Positions 13,492 through 22,685 of a DNA stretch of 64,000 nt are shown here, piece by piece. Location of the stretch: NCBI RefSeq assembly GCF_014647035.1, contig NZ_BMOK01000004.1:230406-294405 (forward strand), in the 5' to 3' direction. The DNA is from Sporolactobacillus putidus. GTDB lineage: Bacteria > Bacillota > Bacilli > Bacillales > Sporolactobacillaceae. Under the pieces are notes generated by a model that was given only the letters and a program-made list of their open reading frames with translations, ran no database searches and was not told the DNA's origin. Position 1 is the stretch's first letter, and each line of letters begins with the position of its first letter. The position numbers and the translations under genes were made by a program.

Positions 13492-13520
13492 TTGATATAG
13501 AGACGCTAAAGGCATATAAT
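13492..13520 (+). promoter_or_regulatory. Sigma-A promoter upstream of the gamma-glutamyltransferase gene
   Basis: TTGATA at 13492-13497, a 17-base spacer and TATAAT at 13515-13520. The shared bases with the promoter at 11729 extend beyond the two boxes. The following 180-base leader has no other recognisable element. Confidence 0.8.
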
Positions 13521-13699
13521 TGTCCGTGAAAAAGTTTCTTTTGTTAAAAATATAAAGGAAATAGGCTAATGTAAGAAACTAAAATACGCTTATTTCGTTC
13601 GTTTTGATAACTGTTTTGCGATATTTATAGTTTTAATGGATGAACAGCCTAACTGTGGCAAACAACTATAGCATTCAGAAGAAGGGAGAGTCCATATCG

Positions 13700-15307
13700 A
13701 TGTTCGACTACTATGATCAGCCTTACAGTTCGAAAAGAACAACGGTCTTTGCACGGAAAGGCATGGTGGCGACAGCGCAGCCGCTGGCGGCTCAGGCCGG
13801 ACTGGACGTATTGAAGAAAGGCGGGAATGCGATTGACGCCGCGGTCGCCGCGGCAGCCAGTCTGACCGTTCTGGAACCGACATCGAACGGGATCGGGAGC
13901 GATGCGTTTGCACTGATCTGGACGAAAGGGAAATTGTACGGCCTGAATGCGAGCGGAGTCGCTCCGCAATCGATATCGATCGGAGCGGTGAAAAGAAGAG
14001 GGTACACATCGATGCCCGTACACGGTTTTGAGCCAGTTATGGTTCCGGGTGCACCGGCGGCATGGGCGGAATGTTCCCGCCGCTTCGGCCGCCTTCCATT
14101 TGCGGATCTTCTGAAACCTGCAGTCGATTACGCGGAAAATGGTTTTCCACTGTCTCCCGTTGTGGCAAAAAACTGGAACAGAGCGAATCTGCAGTTCAAA
14201 AAGACGCTGACTGATCCGATGTTCAAGCCGTGGTTTGAAACGTTTGCCCCAAGCGGCCATGCTCCGGAAGCCGGTGAAATATGGGCCTCTCCGGCGCACG
14301 CTATGACGCTGAGGGAGATCGCCGAAACCCAGGCGGAAGCCTTTTACAAAGGAGACCTTGCAGAGCAGATCGACCGTTTTTCGAGAGAACACGGGGGGTT
14401 TATCAGGAAGAGCGATCTTGAAACCTATTGGCCGCAATGGGTGGATCCGATCTCGGTCAATTATCGCGGTTATGACGTTTGGGAGATGCCGCCGAACGGG
14501 CAGGGCCTTGTCACACTGGTTGCGCTGAACATTCTTAAAAACTTTGATCTGAATTTCAGAGAATCTACAGATACCAGCCACAAACTAATCGAGGCTTTGA
14601 AACTCGCTTTTTCAGATGGCAAAAAATATATCACAGATCCCCGATGCATGAAAGATGAAGTTTCTCAGCTTCTGTCGGAGGAATATGCGCGAAAGCGGTG
14701 CGGGCTGATCGGGACTGCGGCGCTTGAGCCGTCGGCCGGAACGCTTCCGAGAGGCGGGACGGTCTATATCGCGGCCGCTGACGGGGAGGGCAACATGGTC
14801 TCATTCATCCAGAGCAACTACAAAGGTTTCGGATCTGGCATCGTCATTCCGGAAACCGGCATATCGCTTCAGAACCGCGGTCATACTTTTTCGCTAAACG
14901 AAACGGATGCCAACGCCCTCGCTCCCGGGAAAAAGACGTACCACACCATCATCCCGGGTTTCCTCAGTAAGGCCGGACAGCCGGTCGGCCCGTTCGGCGT
15001 GATGGGTGAGTATATGCAGCCTCAGGGCCACCTGCAGGTAATCACAAACACGATTGATTTCCATCTTCATCCCCAGGCCGCTCTTGATGCGCCGCGGTGG
15101 CAGTGGATAAGCGGAAAAACCGTCATGGTTGAGCCGGATTTTCCCAATTCGATCGCTCAGGCACTGGCCAGACGCGGGCATCATATTGAAGTCGCTCTCG
15201 ATACAGGTTCCTTTGGCCGTGGACAGATTATCTGGCGGAACAACGATACCGGTGTCCTGGTAGGGGGCACGGAGTCGCGGGCGGACGGGCTGGTTGCCGC
15301 GTGGTAA
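13700..15307 (+). CDS. Gamma-glutamyltransferase family protein, YwrD-like
   Basis: A 535-residue N-terminal nucleophile hydrolase. The family precursor self-cleaves before a threonine that becomes the catalytic residue; here that is Thr354 in RGGTVYIAAADGEGN. The following SNYKGFGSGIVIPETGISLQNRG matches the YwrD branch rather than classical GGT. The start ATG 13700 follows GGGAGAG; an in-frame ATG at 13640 lacks a ribosome-binding site. No signal peptide is visible, so the enzyme is probably cytoplasmic, unlike secreted Ggt. Substrate would be gamma-glutamyl compounds. It precedes the chromate transporter pair, as in the ywr region of B. subtilis. Confidence 0.9.
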   Translation: MFDYYDQPYSSKRTTVFARKGMVATAQPLAAQAGLDVLKKGGNAIDAAVAAAASLTVLEPTSNGIGSDAFALIWTKGKLYGLNASGVAPQSISIGAVKRRGYTSMPVHGFEPVMVPGAPAAWAECSRRFGRLPFADLLKPAVDYAENGFPLSPVVAKNWNRANLQFKKTLTDPMFKPWFETFAPSGHAPEAGEIWASPAHAMTLREIAETQAEAFYKGDLAEQIDRFSREHGGFIRKSDLETYWPQWVDPISVNYRGYDVWEMPPNGQGLVTLVALNILKNFDLNFRESTDTSHKLIEALKLAFSDGKKYITDPRCMKDEVSQLLSEEYARKRCGLIGTAALEPSAGTLPRGGTVYIAAADGEGNMVSFIQSNYKGFGSGIVIPETGISLQNRGHTFSLNETDANALAPGKKTYHTIIPGFLSKAGQPVGPFGVMGEYMQPQGHLQVITNTIDFHLHPQAALDAPRWQWISGKTVMVEPDFPNSIAQALARRGHHIEVALDTGSFGRGQIIWRNNDTGVLVGGTESRADGLVAAW

Positions 15308-15384
15308 AATAGCTGATGTCCGGCAGCTTACATAATTAGGCCGGATGCGCAGAATTTTTGATCAAAAAGGAAAGGTTTGATTGG

Positions 15385-15999
15385 ATGGATCGGGAAGAAA
15401 AGACGTATCAGGCAGCACAGAAGAAGGGATCTACTCTAACCCGGTACAGAGACATTTTCGTTGCTTTTTTCCGTTCAAGCATTCTGAGCTTCGGAGGAGG
15501 TCCGTCAGGGATCCCGTTGATTGAGGCTGAAGTTGTCAAAAAGTACAAATGGATGACGATCGAAGAATTCGGAGACATAGTGGCCATTGCGAACGCGCTG
15601 CCGGGACCGATTAATACCAAACTTGCGGGTTACATAGGCTGGCGACTGAAAGGAATTGGCGGACTGGTGACGGCACTGATTGCCTCTGTATTTCCAATGG
15701 TTATTGCATTAATTGTCCTGCTCGGTTTCCTGACTGCTTTCCAGCGGCAAAGATGGGTCCGGGGGATGACGCAAGCTGTACTGCCCGTTGTCGGCGTGCT
15801 GATGGCGCAGCTGACCTGGAGTTTTGTCTCAAGCGCCAAGAAAGGCCTGGGCTGGACCGTCAGTCTGCTTCTGATCTCAGTCAGCTTCATCCTGATGGAA
15901 GTGATCCACGTACAGCCTCCAATACTGATCGCGCTGACATTGCTCTATGTACTCATCATACCTGCGAGACCAAAAACATCGGCAGGTGAGCATAAATGA
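15385..15999 (+). CDS. Chromate transporter subunit, first of pair
   Basis: A 204-residue short (single-domain) CHR-family membrane protein with about six hydrophobic stretches. Motifs FGGGPSGIPLIEAEVV and NALPGPINTKLAGYIG mark the family, which expels chromate or transports related oxyanions as two interacting short subunits. ATG 15385 is favoured by the AAAGGAAAGG before it, although the frame opens with TTG at 15358. It overlaps the next gene by ATGA, so the two are translated together. It is the YwrB-like member of the pair by order and length. Confidence 0.88.
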   Translation: MDREEKTYQAAQKKGSTLTRYRDIFVAFFRSSILSFGGGPSGIPLIEAEVVKKYKWMTIEEFGDIVAIANALPGPINTKLAGYIGWRLKGIGGLVTALIASVFPMVIALIVLLGFLTAFQRQRWVRGMTQAVLPVVGVLMAQLTWSFVSSAKKGLGWTVSLLLISVSFILMEVIHVQPPILIALTLLYVLIIPARPKTSAGEHK

Positions 16000-16529
16000 T
16001 TCTTTACTGGCAGATTTTCCTTGCGTTTTTCATTCCCGGCATTCTTGGCTACGGCGGCGGACCGGCATCGATCCCGCTGATCGAAAATGAGGTCGTCAGC
16101 CACTATCACTGGATGTCGGTCACGACGTTCAGCAACGTGCTTGCATTTGCCAATTCGCTTCCCGGACCGATTGCTCCGCAGATGGCCGGCTACATCGGCT
16201 ATGTTCAGGGAGGAGTGGCCGGTTCGCTGATCGCCATCTTCGCGACCGTCGCTCCATCATTGATTTTGCTGATTCTGCTGCTCAAACTGTTGTATAAATT
16301 CAAGGATTCACCCAAAGTCAAACGGCTGACCATGCTGATCCGTCCGATCATCGTGGTTATGCTCGGGATGATGGCCTATAATTTTTTTGCCGCGTCGAAG
16401 CAGGCATCCGGATGGCTGCCGCTGATCGTGATCGGTGCGCTCAGCTTTATTCTGATGCAGCGATTCAGGCTCCATCCGGCCTTCATTATCGCCGGAGCAC
16501 TGATTTTCGGAGCCATTTTCATGGGATGA
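15996..16529 (+). CDS. Chromate transporter subunit, second of pair
   Basis: A 177-residue CHR-family membrane protein, the partner of the preceding gene. It has the motifs GYGGGPASIPLIENEVV and NSLPGPIAPQMAGYIGY, and five or six hydrophobic segments ending in IIAGALIFGAIFMG. Paired short CHR proteins act together in chromate efflux in B. subtilis. The ATG overlaps the stop of the first subunit. A YwrA-like assignment is by order. Control by the Lrp-type regulator upstream is inferred only. Confidence 0.88.
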   Translation: MILYWQIFLAFFIPGILGYGGGPASIPLIENEVVSHYHWMSVTTFSNVLAFANSLPGPIAPQMAGYIGYVQGGVAGSLIAIFATVAPSLILLILLLKLLYKFKDSPKVKRLTMLIRPIIVVMLGMMAYNFFAASKQASGWLPLIVIGALSFILMQRFRLHPAFIIAGALIFGAIFMG

Positions 16530-16553
16530 ACGTGTAGTTTACATGTCGAACCG

Positions 16554-16594
16554 AACCCCCTGAGTTGGACAAATAAAATCCAATTTAGGGGGTT
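16554..16594. repeat. 16-bp inverted repeat after the chromate transporter genes
   Basis: AACCCCCTGAGTTGGA at 16554-16569 pairs with TCCAATTTAGGGGGTT at 16579-16594, with two G:T pairs and a nine-base loop. No T tract follows on either strand, so it is not a standard terminator. The sequence AACCCCCTGAGTTGGAC resembles ends of some IS3-family elements, so it may be an IS remnant. Confidence 0.6.
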
Positions 16595-16930
16595 CAGAGC
16601 ATTTACGATGCATGGAACAGTGCTTTTTTCATATGTTTCTGGCTGGGCAAGCTTCTCTCAGCCCGTCCTGGCGCCTGTAATTTTTTTAAGGACTGGTCCC
16701 GAATATCGCAGGAGCGGTGGAAACTTTCAGCAGTGCGTTGCTGGCTCTGAATTTATAGACCAATAACCCATTCGTCCCGTTTAAGATTCACGGTAAGCTG
16801 GATTCTGGTATCTGCCGGCCTGAACATGTGCCGAAAGATAACCGAAGTTTCCGAGGCGAAAAAATGTCGTACCTCCTCTTGCAAAGTTTGAAAAACCGTC
16901 ACACTTGCAGAGAGGATTTTTCCATGAGCA
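16595..16930. other. Intergenic region before the NERD gene
   Basis: About 335 bases with no convincing gene. A short open frame from 16828 lacks a good start and has no recognisable similarity. GAGAGGA near 16911 probably serves the NERD gene. Confidence 0.35.
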
Positions 16931-17986
16931 ATGCGAATAAAAACATTATCTCAATTGAAGGAACGATGCCTATTGATTGCAAAGAAACAATTGATTCCAT
17001 TACGGCTGCTCGCTGACCAGGCGTTGCTGGACCATCTGCCCGAAGGCCATTTGAAACGTCCGACCGTCGAGGATGACTTGGCGAAACTTCAGGCCGGCTG
17101 GCGCGGCGAGCAAAACTTCAGCTACTACCTCGACATGCGCAATGAAGACAATGTCCGTATTTTTTATGATCTCCGTCTCACCCTCGAACAGTACGTGTTC
17201 CAAATCGACGCACTTTTTCTCACAAACACATTCGCTTCAATCATGGAAGTCAAAAACTATTCCGGCACGCTTCTTTTCGAATCGGGCGGAGAAAGGATGA
17301 TCCGCCTCATCGGTGACAGACGTGAAGGATTCTCCAATCCGGTTGTTCAAGTAAAACGTCACGGCGAACTGCTGTCGAAATGGCTCACTGCCCGCAACCT
17401 GCCGCATCCTCCACTCGAATCACTCGTCATTATCGCCTATACATCAACTATGGTCGCTTGTCCAGGCAACATCCGGGAAATCAGCGAAAAAATCATTCAT
17501 GCCGAACTTGTAACCTCAAGAATCGACACACTGACTAAAAAGTACAGTCACGATCGGCAGGACAGTCAGCTGATGACTCAAATTGAACAAGCCTTGCTTC
17601 AGGAACATACGGACCCGCCTATCGATGTCCTGAAAAAATTCGGGATCCATTCTGATGAACTGCAGCGCGGGGTCCGTTGTCCGCATTGTCACTCATTCCT
17701 CATGAACCGCTCGTACGCCGCCTGGATCTGCAACAGGTGCGGACACAGCTCAAAAACTGCTCACGAACAGACCATCCTCAATTATTTTCTCCTTTTTGGT
17801 CCAACCATGACCAACAAACAATGCCGGGAATTCCTGAAGATCGAGGACCGGCAGCTTGTCAGACGCCTCTTGAAGAATATGAAGTTTCAGCCAAGAGGAC
17901 AGGGTACCGGAAGCGGCCTTTACTATGAGTGCCCGTCACATGAATGGCTTGATCAATATTATCAAATCCATTTGATGAAAAAATGA
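16931..17986 (+). CDS. NERD-domain protein with C-terminal zinc ribbon
   Basis: A 351-residue protein. The N-terminal half is a NERD (nuclease-related) domain with GWRGEQ at 56-61, QID at 91-93 and the MEVKNYSG strand at about 105-112, the arrangement of a PD-(D/E)xK-like nuclease fold. The C-terminal part has a zinc-ribbon pattern (CPHCHSFL, then CNRCGH) and a helical tail. Such proteins are suspected DNA-processing enzymes but the role is not established. The start ATG is 14 bases after GAGAGGA; a second ATG seven bases upstream is in another, short frame. It stands alone, followed by the large repeat array. Confidence 0.85.
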   Translation: MRIKTLSQLKERCLLIAKKQLIPLRLLADQALLDHLPEGHLKRPTVEDDLAKLQAGWRGEQNFSYYLDMRNEDNVRIFYDLRLTLEQYVFQIDALFLTNTFASIMEVKNYSGTLLFESGGERMIRLIGDRREGFSNPVVQVKRHGELLSKWLTARNLPHPPLESLVIIAYTSTMVACPGNIREISEKIIHAELVTSRIDTLTKKYSHDRQDSQLMTQIEQALLQEHTDPPIDVLKKFGIHSDELQRGVRCPHCHSFLMNRSYAAWICNRCGHSSKTAHEQTILNYFLLFGPTMTNKQCREFLKIEDRQLVRRLLKNMKFQPRGQGTGSGLYYECPSHEWLDQYYQIHLMKK

Positions 17987-18026
17987 ATGCTTATCTTAAG
18001 TAGTTACGAAAAATTTTGAAATAGTT

Positions 18027-18640
18027 GAACCGAAACTGGCAAAAGTCGAACCGAAATTAAAGAAAGTCAAACCGAACCCCATAAAAGTCGAACCGAAATT
18101 TAACAGATGAACCGAAACGCGTAAAAGTCGAACCGAAATTAAAGAAAGTCAAACCGAACCCCATAAAAGTTGAACCGAAATTTAACAGATGAACCGAAAC
18201 GCGTAAAAGACGAACCGAAATTAAAGGAAGACGAACCGAACCCCGTAAAAGTTGAACCGAAATTTAACAGATGAACCGAAACTGGCAAAAGTCGAACCGA
18301 AATTAAAGAAAGTCAAACCGAACCCCGTAAAAGTTGAACCGAAATTTAACAGATGAACCGAAACTGGCAAAAGTCGAACCGAAATTAAAGGAAGACGAAC
18401 CGAACCCCGTAAAAGTTGAACCGAAATTTAACAGATGAACCGAAACGCGTAAAAGACGAACCGAAATTAAAGGAAGACGAACCGAACCCCGTAAAAGTTG
18501 AACCGAAGTTTAACAGTTGAACCGAAACTGGCAAAAGACGAACCGAAATTAAAGAAAGTCAAACCGAACCCCGTAAAAGACGAACCGAAATTTAACAGAT
18601 GAACCGAAACGCGTAAAACTCAAACCGAAACACATATTGA
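18027..18640. repeat. 30-unit tandem array with 82-bp super-repeat (21-21-21-19)
   Basis: Thirty units start with (G/A)AACCGAA between 18027 and 18622. They occur in the fixed order A (GAACCGAAAC[TGGC or GCGT]AAAAGTC, 21 bp), B (GAACCGAAATTAAAGAAAGTC, 21), C (AAACCGAACCCCRTAAAAGTY, 21) and D (GAACCGAAATTTAACAGAT, 19). This 82-bp set repeats about seven times with small substitutions and no length change. 82 is not a multiple of three and no long frame exists, so it is non-coding. There are no unique spacers, so it is not CRISPR. Confidence 0.95.
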
Positions 18641-18813
18641 ATTGGAAAGTTCTCCCCATTTAATCAAAAACGAAGGAATTCCCCTCTCCAAATCCCAACG
18701 GAAAATTCCCTCATCATTAAACATCAAAGAACTTTTCCGGTGATCGCAATCGGAAAGTTCTTCTTTTGGTGTGCCCGGTATTCCCGTGATCCCTTGTCCC
18801 TATTGACTTTTTG

Positions 18814-18842
18814 GCATATAACCGGAACTCGTTTAATAAGAT
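18814..18842 (+). promoter_or_regulatory. Candidate sigma-E promoter of spoIIID
   Basis: GCATATA at 18814-18820, a 14-base spacer and AATAAGAT at 18835-18842 resemble the sigma-E boxes (ATA-containing -35, CATA...T -10). SpoIIID is known to be sigma-E controlled in B. subtilis. The -10 box lacks the usual leading C. Confidence 0.4.
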
Positions 18843-18970
18843 GTTACAAACTCACAAACGGGGTTTCGAGGTGAGCGCGGCGGGCTTGGAACGAGCAGAA
18901 AGCGTTTGGTTTCCGTTTCCCTCCAAAAAATGTCTCATTTCGCATCTTCAGAAAACAGGAGGCGAGTGGT

Positions 18971-19240
18971 GTGCACGATTACATCAAAGAGCGTACGATC
19001 AAGATTGGAAAGCATATCGTGGAGACAAAAAAGACGGTACGGGTGATTGCAAAAGAATTTGGGGTGTCGAAAAGCACCGTTCATAAGGATCTGACGGAAC
19101 GGCTGCCAAACATTAACCCGGAACTCGCAAACGCGGTAAAAAACGTGCTCGATTATCACAAGTCAATCCGCCATCTTCGGGGAGGGGAAGCAACAAGACT
19201 GAAGTACCAGAAGGACTCGGAACAGGCAGTGAGGCCATAG
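18971..19240 (+). CDS. spoIIID: Sporulation transcription regulator SpoIIID
   Basis: An 89-residue DNA-binding protein that switches many mother-cell sporulation genes on or off. The start HDYIKERTIKIGKHIVETKK and the helix-turn-helix region VRVIAKEFGVSKSTVHKDLT are almost identical to B. subtilis SpoIIID. The basic tail HLRGGEATRLKYQKD is present. The GTG start follows AGGAGGCG. It lies just before mbl, as in Bacillus. The upstream gap includes the large array and a possible sigma-E promoter. Confidence 0.98.
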   Translation: MHDYIKERTIKIGKHIVETKKTVRVIAKEFGVSKSTVHKDLTERLPNINPELANAVKNVLDYHKSIRHLRGGEATRLKYQKDSEQAVRP

Positions 19241-19331
19241 AGAATGCCTGCGGAACCTGCGGAACGTACGGATTTTCACGTAAAGTTAAACTGTAAAATA
19301 ATTTGTGTGTTTTTTTCGACGCGCTCCCTGT

Positions 19332-19361
19332 TTGAATCTTTTTATGATAAAATGGGATAAT
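19332..19361 (+). promoter_or_regulatory. Candidate sigma-A promoter of mbl
   Basis: TTGAAT at 19332-19337, an 18-base spacer and GATAAT at 19356-19361, about 55 bases before the mbl start. Confidence 0.5.
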
Positions 19362-19415
19362 GAATGATAATTGTCCTAGGTTACGACTAGGTATTTTGAC
19401 AGGGAGGATAATGCA

Positions 19416-20417
19416 GTGTTTTCAAGAGACATCGGAATTGATCTTGGGACGGCGAATGTACTAATATATGTAAAAGGCCAGGGCATCGTCTTGAACGAAC
19501 CTTCGGTCATTGCTTTAGATACGGATACGAAACAGATGCTTGCTGTCGGTGAAGAGGCAAGGCGAATGGTAGGCCGGACACCCGGCAATATAGTGGCCAT
19601 TCGTCCTCTTCGCGATGGCGTTATTGCTGACTTTGAAATTACGGAAATGATGCTGACACATTTTATTGATAAAATCAACGTCAAAGGTTTTCTGAAGAAG
19701 CCGAGAATCTTGATCTGTACACCGACTCACATTACGTCGGTGGAACAAAAAGCGATTCGCCAGGCGGCGGAGCGCAGCGGCGGCAAACAGGTTTATCTTG
19801 AAGAGGAACCGAAAGTGGCCGCAGTCGGCGCCGGAATGGATATCTTTCAGCCAAGCGGAAACATGGTGATTGATATCGGCGGCGGGACAACGGATATCGC
19901 GGTTCTGTCGATGGGCGACATTGTGACATCCCAGTCAATCAAACTGGCGGGAGACAAATTTGATCGCGAAATTTTGAATTATATTAAGAGAAAGTACAAG
20001 CTGCTGATCGGCGAACGGACGGCGGAACAGATAAAAATTCAAGTTGGTACGGTCTATAAAAATGCGCGTGATGAAAGCATGGATATCCGCGGACGCGATA
20101 TGGTGACCGGACTGCCGAAGACGCTGACTGTCCATTCAAATGAAATTGAAGAAGCCCTGGCAGACTCCGTCAATTCACTTGTCCGCGCTGCAAAAAGTGT
20201 TCTTGAACAGACACCGCCTGAACTGTCCGCGGATATTATCGACCGCGGCGTGATTCTGACCGGCGGAGGCGCTCAGCTGCACGGAATTGATCAGCTGCTC
20301 GCAAGCGAACTGAAAGTACCTGTTGTTGTGGCAGACAATCCGATGACCTGTGTCGTAGAAGGCGCTGGAAAAATGCTTGAACATCTGGATAAACTCCCTA
20401 AGCGCAAAGCCAACTGA
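19416..20417 (+). CDS. mbl: Rod-shape actin-like protein Mbl
   Basis: A 333-residue MreB-family actin homologue that guides lateral-wall synthesis at the membrane. The phosphate-binding loop DIGIDLGTANVLIYVKG, the second loop IDIGGGTTDIAVLSMG and the adenosine motif ITGGG-like LTGGGAQLHG are all present. The beginning and end (DKLPKRKAN) resemble B. subtilis Mbl more than MreB, and the gene follows spoIIID as Mbl does. GTG start after AGGGAGGA. Full length. Confidence 0.97.
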   Translation: MFSRDIGIDLGTANVLIYVKGQGIVLNEPSVIALDTDTKQMLAVGEEARRMVGRTPGNIVAIRPLRDGVIADFEITEMMLTHFIDKINVKGFLKKPRILICTPTHITSVEQKAIRQAAERSGGKQVYLEEEPKVAAVGAGMDIFQPSGNMVIDIGGGTTDIAVLSMGDIVTSQSIKLAGDKFDREILNYIKRKYKLLIGERTAEQIKIQVGTVYKNARDESMDIRGRDMVTGLPKTLTVHSNEIEEALADSVNSLVRAAKSVLEQTPPELSADIIDRGVILTGGGAQLHGIDQLLASELKVPVVVADNPMTCVVEGAGKMLEHLDKLPKRKAN

Positions 20418-20570
20418 TTGCTCTGCGCTTTTCTTCCATAGACGAACCGAAGTTATGTGATCCACAGAGAATAACGGAAAAGCCGCTTAAGCTGACCGAA
20501 AAAAGTCATGCGGCGGCCATAACGTACAAAATGGACGTTGGAAAGCTTTCTGAAAAGCAGGTGACGGATC

Positions 20571-21386
20571 TTGATCAGAGGATTGTATACGGCGGCGGCC
20601 GGAATGCTCGCACAGCAGCAGCGCGAAGAAATATTATCGAACAACCTGAACAATGTGGATACTCCCGGGTATAAGAGTGACAGTAGCACGCTGCGCGCAT
20701 TTCCGGAGATGCTCATTCAGAGTCTCAGGGGAGGGGTTCCGGTTCCGCAAAATGTCGGAGTTATTGCGACCGGCGTCTACGCGGATGAGACTGTGCCCGA
20801 TTTTTCTCAGGGAACGGTGACGCAGACAGGAAAATCAACCGATGTCGCTCTCGTTACGTCACGCCTTCCCGTCAATCCGCGTACGGGAGCTCAGGAAGGG
20901 GCGCTGCTCTTTAATGTGCGGACGCCTGCAGGAGCAGTGAGGTACACACGGGACGGTCACTTCACAATCAATCCGACCGGACAGCTTGCGGACAGCGCCG
21001 GCGATCTTGTTCTGGACAATGCCGGCCGTCCGATTCAGCTTCCATCTGATCAATTTCAGGTTGCCAGAGATGGCACGATCATGGTGAACGGGGCAGCTGT
21101 CGCCCAGATCGGCGTCAGCTATGCCGTCAACACGAACAATCTCGTCAAAGAGGGCGGGAGCCTGTTCCGGCTCAATGGAGGCGGCGCCCTTCCACCGGCT
21201 GCCGGTAATGCGGGTATCGATTATCAGATAAAACAGGGTTTTCTTGAAGGATCCAATGTATCGGCGGACGGGACGATGACCAATATGATGGAAGCCTATC
21301 GTTCATTTGAAGCGAATCAGAAGGTTTTGGTGATTCTTGACAATTCGCTCAATAAAGCGGTTAATGATGTCGGCAAAGTCAATTGA
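20571..21386 (+). CDS. flhO: Flagellar basal-body rod protein FlhO (FlgG/FlgF family)
   Basis: A 271-residue rod or hook-basal-body protein, exported to form the flagellar axle. The N-terminal helix motif RGLYTAAAGMLAQQQREEILSNNLNNVDTPGYK and the C-terminal EGSNVSADGTMTNMMEAYRSFEANQKVL are those of the FlgG-like family. Position after mbl and before flhP matches B. subtilis flhO. TTG start after GGTGACGG. Confidence 0.93.
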   Translation: MIRGLYTAAAGMLAQQQREEILSNNLNNVDTPGYKSDSSTLRAFPEMLIQSLRGGVPVPQNVGVIATGVYADETVPDFSQGTVTQTGKSTDVALVTSRLPVNPRTGAQEGALLFNVRTPAGAVRYTRDGHFTINPTGQLADSAGDLVLDNAGRPIQLPSDQFQVARDGTIMVNGAAVAQIGVSYAVNTNNLVKEGGSLFRLNGGGALPPAAGNAGIDYQIKQGFLEGSNVSADGTMTNMMEAYRSFEANQKVLVILDNSLNKAVNDVGKVN

Positions 21387-21463
21387 CCGGGAAGTCGCCT
21401 GCTAATGAATAATTTATATTATAATAGAAGGCAAAAATTTAACTGAGCCGGGAGGAAAAGTTC

Positions 21464-22321
21464 ATGGATCAGCAACTCATGGCATCAGGTGTTACGCTGG
21501 GCCAGATTCAGCAGCAGCTGGCGACCGTGGCGGATAATCTTGCCAACATGGGCACAGTCGGCTATAAGAGCCGGGACGCCCAATTCAATGACTTGCTTTT
21601 TCAGCAGATCAACAGTTTTGGCAATGCCAATGCGGATCCTGTCGACATGGCTAACCGTCTGACTCCGGCAGGCATCCGTATAGGCTCCGGCAGCCGGGTC
21701 GGCGACTCGCAAATGGATCTGTCGCTGGGCTCGCTGCAGCAGACCGGCAATCCGCTTGATCTGGCATTGACAAATGATCATCAGTTTTTCCAGATCGGTA
21801 TGACCGGCGCGAACGGCCAGCTGACCCCGGCTTACAGCCGTGCCGGGGCGTTCAACGCTCTGCCTGATCCGCAAAATCCGAATGTTCTCCGCCTCCTGAC
21901 GAAAAGCGGCCAGCCCGTCCTTGATCCGAATGGCCAGCCGATCCTTCTCCCGGCCGGTTGGAGCGATTTGCAGATCAATAATGCCGGCACGATCACGGCC
22001 GTCATGCCGGGCGGACAGAGAATTGCCGCCGGCCAGTTGGGCCTGGTGACAGTGAATCGGCCCCAGCTGCTTCAGAGTCAGGGCAACGGATTGTACACAC
22101 TGCCTAATCTCGCCAGGCTCGGTGTCGGATTGAACCAGGTCGTCGTACCGGTTGCGGCAAATAACGGTTCGGTTGTCCAGGGAAAACTGGAAAATTCAAA
22201 TGTGGATACGACAAAGGAAATGGTCGATCTGATTAATTTGCAGCACAATTATCAGCTGACCGCCCGTTCGGTTACAATGAGCGACCAGATGGACGGACTT
22301 GTGAACAGCCTGCTGCAGTGA
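21464..22321 (+). CDS. flhP: Flagellar basal-body rod protein FlhP (FlgG family)
   Basis: A 285-residue paralogue of the preceding gene. The N-terminal segment has QIQQQLATVADNLANMGTVGYKSRDAQF, and the C-terminal rod motif reads LENSNVDTTKEMVDLINLQHNYQLTARSV. These terminal helices pack into the rod. GGGAGG precedes the ATG. With flhO it forms a small flagellar pair away from the main fla/che operon, as in B. subtilis. Confidence 0.93.
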   Translation: MDQQLMASGVTLGQIQQQLATVADNLANMGTVGYKSRDAQFNDLLFQQINSFGNANADPVDMANRLTPAGIRIGSGSRVGDSQMDLSLGSLQQTGNPLDLALTNDHQFFQIGMTGANGQLTPAYSRAGAFNALPDPQNPNVLRLLTKSGQPVLDPNGQPILLPAGWSDLQINNAGTITAVMPGGQRIAAGQLGLVTVNRPQLLQSQGNGLYTLPNLARLGVGLNQVVVPVAANNGSVVQGKLENSNVDTTKEMVDLINLQHNYQLTARSVTMSDQMDGLVNSLLQ

Positions 22322-22340
22322 TGAGTGAGGAAAGAACACG

Positions 22341-22682
22341 ATGGCAAACAAAAATGAGGGTCATTTGAATCGGGAGATAGCGCCGGCCGCAACACAAGGT
22401 ACACGGCAGGCCGTCCGTGCCGCCATGCAGGAAGCTGAAAAAACGGAGCGGGATGCCGAAACAAAACCGGAAGAAACAAAACCCGCTTACAATCCGTTTT
22501 TCAACTATCACAAACCCCGTTTCCCAATCTGGCAGAGGCTGATCGTGCTGATCAGCCTCGCCGCTATCGCACTTGTCGCCGGCGCCATGTTCGGCTACGG
22601 TGTGCTCGGCCACGCAAATCCCTGGGCTGTCTTCTATCCAGGAACATGGCAGCACATCCTGGACTTTTTGAAAACGAAATAA
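22341..22682 (+). CDS. EpuA-like small membrane protein (often named RNA polymerase subunit beta-like)
   Basis: A 113-residue protein. It has a charged, Glu/Lys-rich N-terminal half, one transmembrane helix (about QRLIVLISLAAIALVAGAMFGYGVL), then a short C-terminal segment NPWAVFYPGTWQHILDFLKTK. The tail and position before fabZ fit the EpuA/PF11772 family, which is often mislabelled as a polymerase subunit. No enzymatic motif is seen. It starts 19 bases after flhP and probably shares its transcript. Confidence 0.8.
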   Translation: MANKNEGHLNREIAPAATQGTRQAVRAAMQEAEKTERDAETKPEETKPAYNPFFNYHKPRFPIWQRLIVLISLAAIALVAGAMFGYGVLGHANPWAVFYPGTWQHILDFLKTK

Positions 22683-22685
22683 CAG

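Noticed and set aside
18027..18640. CRISPR array
   Set aside because: Units are directly adjacent with no unique spacers and no cas genes are nearby; this is a tandem repeat.
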